A stretch of 64,000 nucleotides of DNA from the NCBI GenBank assembly GCA_947454255.1, contig CANGIU010000005.1:1-64000 (forward strand), in the 5' to 3' direction. The notes beneath the pieces were generated by a model. That model had not been told where the DNA came from. It saw nothing but the letters and a program-made list of their open reading frames with translations, and ran no database searches. This DNA comes from Micrococcales bacterium (GTDB lineage: Bacteria > Actinomycetota > Actinomycetes > Actinomycetales > Microbacteriaceae). Positions 58,801-64,000 of this stretch are shown here, piece after piece. The first letter of the stretch is position 1. Every line of letters begins with the position of its first letter. Made by a program: the position numbers and the translations under genes.

Positions 58801-59482
58801 GCCTCAAGTGGTTTTGGCTGTGCATCCTGGCGGTGTCGAGAACTCCGCATTAGGACATTACATGGGAGACCACAGCATACTTCCATCTAAGATGGGGTAT
58901 TTCATTGAAGTCACAAGAAGATTGCATCCCGAAGTCAATCAAGCTGTAAGTTGGCTTGCATACGAAGGCAAACTGCGCTCACACGAAATTACAAAGACTC
59001 ACGTGATTGATGGGCATAATCCTGGGCTTATTTCAGTACCGGTTGCACACAGTGGCAACTCAACATCAAGTGAAGAGGAAGCTGCCGAAGTCCTTCGACT
59101 AGTTCGTTCACTCTACAGAGAAACTGAATCTAACAGTGTTTTGGTTGTAGCCGCTTATAACGCTCAAGTTGGTCTTCTTAGACAAACTTTAGATAGCGCA
59201 GGCTTTACCGAAGACAAGGTCATGGTCGGTACGGTGGATAAATTTCAGGGCCGAGAAGGAATGGCTGTGATTTACAGCTTCGCGGCGTCATCGAGCTTTG
59301 ACGCACCTAGAGGACTTGAGTTTTTGCTAGATAGAAATCGGCTAAACGTGGCGATAAGCCGAGCCAAAGCGACTTGTTATATGGTCTTCAGCGAAACCCT
59401 GTTGGAAAGCCAATTCAATAGTGTCGCTGAAGTTAAGGCGATTAGCCGGCTTGCCGGCCTTTTGGAGATGGCCGCTAAATAG
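55892..59482 (+). CDS. TM0106-type RecB-like nuclease / RNase H-like / SF1 helicase fusion
   Basis: GRPDFLV...YVAYDAKYGG...LLQVGLY (PD-(D/E)XK), CPSDKNCSICEYPELC cluster, VFFDFEGFPYYTERGG (RNase H-like), GPPGSGKTFLA, FIDEAAQ, DKFQGREGMAVIYSF, RLNVAISRAK (SF1). Confidence 0.88.
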   Translation: MYIRDNLWSFNTRDLMRASSCNHCTSLAVARTLGIQDVLAKLKEYIDAPDEETLPQKYGVLFEAALMEELESSVEQGVVGAPEKEGDLKQTIELMQAGIPIIYQGGLERVYGRTLFRGRPDFLVRHDWEILFVDGKLTAKVREDFNPAQGNKYVAYDAKYGGAAKPAYLLQVGLYVDALDSLGFKADGVRHGLVLGSRTIDTFEEIEIVPAMRLAREKIAKIIDDAEIAKANDDLAQFSAASLSWHCPSDKNCSICEYPELCEKDRIATDDLVQVANITQTQIARLATVGITTMRALAEAGEGNRPDKMTAETYNKIRLQASAQVESSQSGEPVSHLLPDPAVQYLPPRAPLDVFFDFEGFPYYTERGGLEYLFGNYDWGSGVNDERPRDDLFTEFWAHNRDEEKIAFEMFMVWVLDRMKRDPGAHIYHYASYENSALKRLAIRHGVFEKEVDWLISTDRLVDMYKTVKNSLIIGEESYSIKKLERHYKFVRTSDVVKASASIDEYDRWRGLVEITKNPAVPEEKRVEAEAEAQIVYGELRLYNLEDVWSTRELYRWLEGMDGACSKYGEPDLDLDDEERRSAKTVEELAALQAQTQELFDKVADHEWGEDPEADYKAQIWLALTHSILYYKREDVMFWADLNMRVAMDDEKLESERGGGVIRNVTELERTSKERRDGSFYEEITYEAELDPDDIFNPKVGLKLAVRYLDRKKIQRWDFGAVKSLDERKVVFTRDTSDQSSQFQPNALFDALHIPTSSKQNALLTLATSIADVWGSPSNPPPLKPAIMDILMRRPPKLKGLESLPKADPSDYLPAVKEAINALDDSVLAIQGPPGSGKTFLASRTIKDLVSAGKKVGVAANSHSAVENLLEACIDAGVAPMDIVKVQREGEEDRPWNVKKSNGPAATFMKNAVGGYVVGGTNFFFCNKDITPYKLDYLFIDEAAQFSLVDCMAVSAMASNIVLMGDPLQLPQVVLAVHPGGVENSALGHYMGDHSILPSKMGYFIEVTRRLHPEVNQAVSWLAYEGKLRSHEITKTHVIDGHNPGLISVPVAHSGNSTSSEEEAAEVLRLVRSLYRETESNSVLVVAAYNAQVGLLRQTLDSAGFTEDKVMVGTVDKFQGREGMAVIYSFAASSSFDAPRGLEFLLDRNRLNVAISRAKATCYMVFSETLLESQFNSVAEVKAISRLAGLLEMAAK

Positions 59483-59768
59483 GCTCTTTGCCGCAATCAA
59501 ACATATCTACCCGGTGCTTGCAGGATTTATCAAACACAATCCAACTGCCTTTAGGCGCTGCCTTGGCATCCTTAGCATGCTGATCACACATGAACTCGAA
59601 TTGGCCACAAGGGCAGACCAGTCTGTGGGTAGCAGGATCTCCACATTCCTTATAGTCACAGGTAACACTGAAATTGAGATGACTAATAAGGCTTAGGTCA
59701 TCCTTTACTTTTACCCCGTTACCGGCTGATGCCATGTTTGCCTCTTTACTTTGATTTCCATTTCCCAC
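59475..59768 (-). CDS. Small Cys/His-rich putative zinc-binding protein
   Basis: CDYKECGDPATHRLVCPCGQFEFMCDQHAKDA...CKHRVDMFDCG. Confidence 0.6.
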   Translation of the reverse strand: MGNGNQSKEANMASAGNGVKVKDDLSLISHLNFSVTCDYKECGDPATHRLVCPCGQFEFMCDQHAKDAKAAPKGSWIVFDKSCKHRVDMFDCGKEPI

Positions 59769-59836
59769 GGTACTTCTTATATCTCAGTTATCCGCCAAAA
59801 CATGGCCTAAGTCCAAATTATTCCCTATTGAGAACA

Positions 59837-59886
59837 TCCCGCTTTATGGGTATGTTTAGAGACGTTGTGCTAAACACCGAGCGGGA
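59837..59886 (+). promoter_or_regulatory. Nested two-stem RNA leader upstream of the four-gene operon
   Basis: Outer stem TCCCGCT/AGCGGGA (59837-59843 / 59880-59886); inner stem TGTTTAG/CTAAACA (59853-59859 / 59870-59876). Confidence 0.55.
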
Positions 59887-59911
59887 ACGCTTCTGACTAG
59901 GGAGGTCAATA

Positions 59912-60514
59912 ATGGCACCAAAGGCATCTTTCAATAACCCAATCACACCGAAGAAACTCTCTTTCCGAGAGACTCTTAAGATCAGAAGAATGGGTCGCCG
60001 CGACGCTAAGAAAATGCAGGGTCTCAAGGACTTCACCAGAACTCAGGCAATCAACGAGTTCGAATCGTATTCCCAACGTGGTGAAATCGCTCTAAACGAC
60101 TGGCTACTAAGAGTCTCGTCTCCTTATGTCACCGGTAACTCAAGAATTGAAGCAGAGCTTGACCTCTTGTTTGTAAAGATTGACAAACAGAAGGCCAACA
60201 TGGGAAAGACCGGTCGTGAAATCAAAGCTGCGACCCTCCGCCTTGCGGCTCTAGAACAAGAGATGTCAGACCTTAGAAGCCAATATGCTTCTAACAAAGA
60301 AACTGGACTTGCGCTTATTAGAAGAGCTGACGAAGTAAAGCCACTTTGGGAAAACCTATACAGACTTAAGGGTTCTATCTATAACCAGGCGCGTGCACGC
60401 AAGCTAAAGGCAGATGTTGAAGCTGCTGCTGCAGAACTGCCTGTATACAGAGTTCACCCGTCAGTTGAACTAGATCAGTTTGATAAAGAACTTCCAGAGA
60501 GAAAATCTAAATAA
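59912..60514 (+). CDS. Hypothetical coiled-coil protein
   Basis: 200 aa with a heptad-like central region (KTGREIKAATLRLAALEQEMSDLRSQYASNKE); first gene of a tight operon. Confidence 0.65.
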   Translation: MAPKASFNNPITPKKLSFRETLKIRRMGRRDAKKMQGLKDFTRTQAINEFESYSQRGEIALNDWLLRVSSPYVTGNSRIEAELDLLFVKIDKQKANMGKTGREIKAATLRLAALEQEMSDLRSQYASNKETGLALIRRADEVKPLWENLYRLKGSIYNQARARKLKADVEAAAAELPVYRVHPSVELDQFDKELPERKSK

Positions 60515-60517
60515 CCC

Positions 60518-61705
60518 ATGGCTGACTTATTTTGGCGCATTCGCGTTAAGAGAAGAGCTCGCAAGATTCTGCTAGCGCTTCCTGATCTTCCTTCAGATAT
60601 TGATGACAACGTATTTATTGCTCTAGGTACGCAAGCAGCCGAGGCTGATAAGAACTCTAAAGCGTACGATGAATTTCTTTTCTCTGAAGAAGGCTATGAA
60701 CAAATGCCTTACGAGGACAGCGTTCAAGAAATTCTGTCCCTGCAGCAAGCTAGAACTCCTGAACGTAAAGGTCGCGCAGAGCTTCCTCTCCGCATGGTGA
60801 TTGAATACATTGAAAAGCTGATTGAAGTTCATAAGCGCAACGTGACCGATGCTGAAGAAGAGCGTGACGCCATTAAGCAGCAACTTGTTGAGGAATCAGA
60901 AATACTTACTGGGTCTAAAAAAGGGGAGCACGGTGGATTCTGGGAAGGTGTTGCACCTGACACCACTTCAAGATGGAAGCACATCACTGGTGTGCTTAGA
61001 GAATGGGCGACCTTAGTTCTTGTTGCAGCAGCCGATGCTTTAGTTGTATTTCTATCGCTGAGAACAATCACTAGTAACCAAGATGAAGCTCTGATGCTTT
61101 CAGCTCCTGCAATCGGTGTTCAAATTCTTTTCCCACACCTAGTAGGTAAAGCAATTGCTGACGCTAGAAGTAAGAACTCTAGGAGCGTCAAGGACTGGAT
61201 CATCGCTGGAGTAGTTATGGCGGCTTGGGGAGGCTATGTCTACGGTATGACTGTGCTTCGTTTCAACTTGATGATGGACTTCTATGTCACCCGATACAAC
61301 AAGCCGATGCCAGATGACATTCAAATTGCTGTCTTTATCTTCAGCCTCTTGATTCTGATTGGGCTAGGTCTTTGGATCTTGATCAGGTCTATGAACAGCA
61401 ACCCCCACAAAAGTCGTTACTCCCGCTTGCTATTTGTTTATTTCAATAAGCTGCGTTCGCTAAGAGTAGCTGAATCTCGCCTCCAGAAGACAGAAGCAGA
61501 CCTAGAAGCAAGCTTGAAGCAATTGGCGGCTATCAGTGAACAATGGGACAAGCGTGCAGCAAGCTACGCTCAGGTCGGCGAATCAGCAAAAGCCGTGTAC
61601 CGACGAGCGCTTGTGAACCAACAAGGAACCCCGGTCTTTACCACCGAATACCTTCCTGAAAGTAAGTTCAAAATTAAGCGAACCAGAAAGCAGAACAATG
61701 ACTAG
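60518..61705 (+). CDS. Polytopic membrane protein with flanking coiled coils
   Basis: About four TM segments; N- and C-terminal coiled coils. Confidence 0.65.
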   Translation: MADLFWRIRVKRRARKILLALPDLPSDIDDNVFIALGTQAAEADKNSKAYDEFLFSEEGYEQMPYEDSVQEILSLQQARTPERKGRAELPLRMVIEYIEKLIEVHKRNVTDAEEERDAIKQQLVEESEILTGSKKGEHGGFWEGVAPDTTSRWKHITGVLREWATLVLVAAADALVVFLSLRTITSNQDEALMLSAPAIGVQILFPHLVGKAIADARSKNSRSVKDWIIAGVVMAAWGGYVYGMTVLRFNLMMDFYVTRYNKPMPDDIQIAVFIFSLLILIGLGLWILIRSMNSNPHKSRYSRLLFVYFNKLRSLRVAESRLQKTEADLEASLKQLAAISEQWDKRAASYAQVGESAKAVYRRALVNQQGTPVFTTEYLPESKFKIKRTRKQNND

Positions 61706-62990
61706 CCGAACCAGTCGCAAATTTGCAGCCTTCGCTCTTGTCCTCCCGCTTTTCCTCACTGCATGTGTCGGGGGTAGCCAAAAATCGGCTGATGGACTGA
61801 TTGTAAAGGCGGACGACTCACATGTTTACTGCAAGCTGTCAGTGCAGAAGTCCCCGGTAGTGATTCCATCTCAGACCGTTGCGATTCTTGCGCCAACCGA
61901 TACATTCGTCGACTTTGAAACTGTAATCACAGCTTCAGAAACAGAAGTTAAGGCGACTCTTGGTGGGTCACTTCCAAAGGCACAGTTAAAGGAAGCTAAA
62001 GGTCGTGAATTCTCGGTAGTCCTAGCTGACGGGAACCCGAGAATGTTGTCTAAGTTATCTGTTCAACCAATGGGTGATGCTGAATATGACATTACTAGCG
62101 CAATCGATAGCACTTTTGGGATATTCAGACTCGCAAACAATTGCGCGGCTGGAGGATTCAAGCGACCAAATGACCAGGTTGAAACTAAGCCTGAGAGCAA
62201 CATGTTGAAAGCTTTGAGCATTGCGGCAGATCAACTGACAATTTCAACGGGACCAAAAAAGATCTTTATTTTAGGAAACGGAATCCAGACTGCTGGAGCG
62301 ATCGAAATGCAGGCGGTTGGATCATTCCCAAAAAGTGAAACTACTGCAACTCTTTTAGCTAAGCGCCTGAGCGCTTCTGGCGAAATCCCGGATCTTGGCG
62401 GTGCAGAAGTTTATTGGTATGGCCTGGGCCAAGTAGATGGCGTAAATCAATCCCTTTCGGAGAAGTCGACAACTTCACTAGCCACATTCTGGAGACAGGT
62501 AATCTCCCTAGGACATGGAAAACTCATGGATGTCTGTGGTCAGTGTGGAGCGGGTAGTGCTCATCAACAGGCAATCAAAGTAACCCCAGTCGTGGTGCCT
62601 GAGTGCAAAACGAGACTTTACGAATCAGATGGTGTCGAATTTAAGCCAGACTCAGCGACTTTCACCAACATGAAGCAGGCGTTGGCTGCGGCTAAATCGA
62701 TTAGCGCTACTTTCAAAAACAAGGGTTGCGACGAAATCGCGGTAACCGGTTATGCGGCAGCTGGTGTTGATAAACAAACATACGAAAAGAAGAAGAAGTC
62801 TATCGACGCTACTAACAAGTCTTTGACAAAAAACCGCGCTGCTGCCTTTGGCAGATTGATTAGAGAAGCGGGCTTCTCCGGTCCTATCGTTTCGGTTGGT
62901 GGCGGAACTTGTGGTTCAGAATGGACTCCATCAGGCAAGGTTGACCAAGATCTGCAGAAGCTCTGTAGAAGAGTGGAAGTAACTAACTAA
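61698..62990 (+). CDS. Lipoprotein with C-terminal OmpA-like domain
   Basis: Lipobox LFLTACVGG; C-terminal FKPDSATFTNMKQALAAAKSIS...VTGYAAAG...LTKNRAAAFGRLIREAGF. Confidence 0.75.
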   Translation: MTSRTSRKFAAFALVLPLFLTACVGGSQKSADGLIVKADDSHVYCKLSVQKSPVVIPSQTVAILAPTDTFVDFETVITASETEVKATLGGSLPKAQLKEAKGREFSVVLADGNPRMLSKLSVQPMGDAEYDITSAIDSTFGIFRLANNCAAGGFKRPNDQVETKPESNMLKALSIAADQLTISTGPKKIFILGNGIQTAGAIEMQAVGSFPKSETTATLLAKRLSASGEIPDLGGAEVYWYGLGQVDGVNQSLSEKSTTSLATFWRQVISLGHGKLMDVCGQCGAGSAHQQAIKVTPVVVPECKTRLYESDGVEFKPDSATFTNMKQALAAAKSISATFKNKGCDEIAVTGYAAAGVDKQTYEKKKKSIDATNKSLTKNRAAAFGRLIREAGFSGPIVSVGGGTCGSEWTPSGKVDQDLQKLCRRVEVTN

Positions 62991-63862
62991 TGGCGAAGAA
63001 GCCAGGGCCTGGCGTTTCATTCAGATCCCTACGTAGACGCAGGAAAGACACCAACGGAATTTGGGGCCACCTTGCTAATGAAGATTCATTCAACATTGGT
63101 ACAGGTCCTCGTTGGGGATTGCCTTCCTGGGTCTTGCCTACACTTTCTATCGCTGCAGTAGCTACATTGATAATTCTTTGTGTTCAAGTTTTTGATTTGC
63201 AGAATCACAAGTTCAATCCAAACGACGTGGTTGCTAAGGCTCGTTCTGCAACATTCGAAGTCTCTTGTGGAGGTTCATCCGGAACTGCTGTTGGTATTAA
63301 TGTTCCTGTTCCTGACGGATACAAAACGGCAGTATTCTCAGCTGCCCACATCTTTGATGACTGCAAGCCTGGCGACAAGATTGATGTTGTTTCATCTGGC
63401 AGAACATATAAGGGCGTGCTTTTCAAGAAGGATCCAGCTGGGGTAGTCAACGAAAACGATCTAGAGACAATCGCCGATGTGGCACTTATTTACTTGAGAG
63501 TGAAGCTTCCCGCACTAGATGCCGCACCTGCTGGGCACGTGGGTGACTGGGTTGTTGAATTGGGCAACCCTCTGGGTGAAATCAACTATGCAACCTTCGG
63601 AATCATTACAAAAGTCACAGACAGCCAGTATTACACCGATGCTCCGACTAACCATGGAAATAGCGGTGGTCCACTTCTAGACTCACAGTCTCGGGTTCTA
63701 GGTTTGGTTTCTTGGTCGCAGCTTATCCCTGAGAATGTTGTTGATTCTAGAAATAAATCTGATGTCATGGATCAGGTGAATGGGATCTCGGGAATCAAAC
63801 GACTTAGTAACGCTTGCGCCATTATTTACTCTGCTAGCCCTAAGTGCCCGTTTAGAGACTAA
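62990..63862 (+). CDS. Membrane-anchored trypsin-like serine protease
   Basis: N-terminal TM; AVFSAAHIF (His), IADVALIYLRV (Asp), NHGNSGGPLLDS (Ser). Confidence 0.85.
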   Translation: MAKKPGPGVSFRSLRRRRKDTNGIWGHLANEDSFNIGTGPRWGLPSWVLPTLSIAAVATLIILCVQVFDLQNHKFNPNDVVAKARSATFEVSCGGSSGTAVGINVPVPDGYKTAVFSAAHIFDDCKPGDKIDVVSSGRTYKGVLFKKDPAGVVNENDLETIADVALIYLRVKLPALDAAPAGHVGDWVVELGNPLGEINYATFGIITKVTDSQYYTDAPTNHGNSGGPLLDSQSRVLGLVSWSQLIPENVVDSRNKSDVMDQVNGISGIKRLSNACAIIYSASPKCPFRD

Positions 63863-64000
63863 AAGAAGTCTTGAGCCATCTCAGCTAGACGGTCAATACG
63901 ATCGTCTGTTGCTGGGTGGCTCGAGAAGAGCCTTGCAAATAACCCTCTTCTGAAGGGGTTAGTGAAATACATTCCTGCTGTTGCAATATTTTTTCTGGCA
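63859..64000 (-). CDS. M48 family metalloprotease (HtpX-like), C-terminal fragment cut by window edge
   Basis: Minus-strand frame ends ...MYFTNPFRRGLFARLFSSHPATDDRIDRLAEMAQDFF*, typical M48 C-terminal SSHPxTxxRIxRL. Confidence 0.8.
   Translation of the reverse strand, partial: ARKNIATAGMYFTNPFRRGLFARLFSSHPATDDRIDRLAEMAQDFF

Noticed and set aside
1-64000. CRISPR arrays, IS elements, prophage structural genes, integrases
   Set aside because: No regularly spaced short repeats, transposase motifs or phage structural/integrase ORFs were recognised.

Overview
The window looks like a chromosomal segment of a small-genome, moderate-GC actinobacterium. Actinorhodopsin, DUF3073, DUF4287, a class E sortase and the gene styles suggest a Microbacteriaceae / freshwater 'Luna'-type lineage, but this is inference. 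Main blocks, left to right: a truncated cadherin-like repeat surface protein; a cell-surface polysaccharide locus (GT2, galU, a GT/pyruvyl-transferase fusion, an ABC-type membrane domain without ATPase, GT2, two tandem GH16 enzymes); mmsA, ugd, kbl-tdh; an MBL/beta-CASP RNase; a TPC-motif P1B ATPase; a secreted subtilase; Pr6Pr, P450 and a DTE-type actinorhodopsin; a GH32-like enzyme with a sugar ABC transporter and LacI regulator; a class E sortase plus an unlisted 51-aa membrane ORF; rlmN; NlpC/P60; tRNA-Glu/Asp/Phe with an orphan adenine methylase running into tRNA-Phe; MFS and APC transporters; a crcB pair; and purine genes (purM, purF, purD, purC, purS, purQ, purL). An accessory stretch follows (about 53.6-63.9 kb). 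It holds a HicA-like small gene pair, an interrupted ORF, a GIY-YIG + TM0106-type nuclease/helicase operon, and a four-gene coiled-coil / membrane / OmpA-like lipoprotein / trypsin-like protease operon behind a nested hairpin leader. The best leads for undescribed biology are these two operons and a 28-aa hydrophobic ORF within an inverted-repeat-rich intergenic region at 47.8-48.2 kb that is absent from the ORF track.
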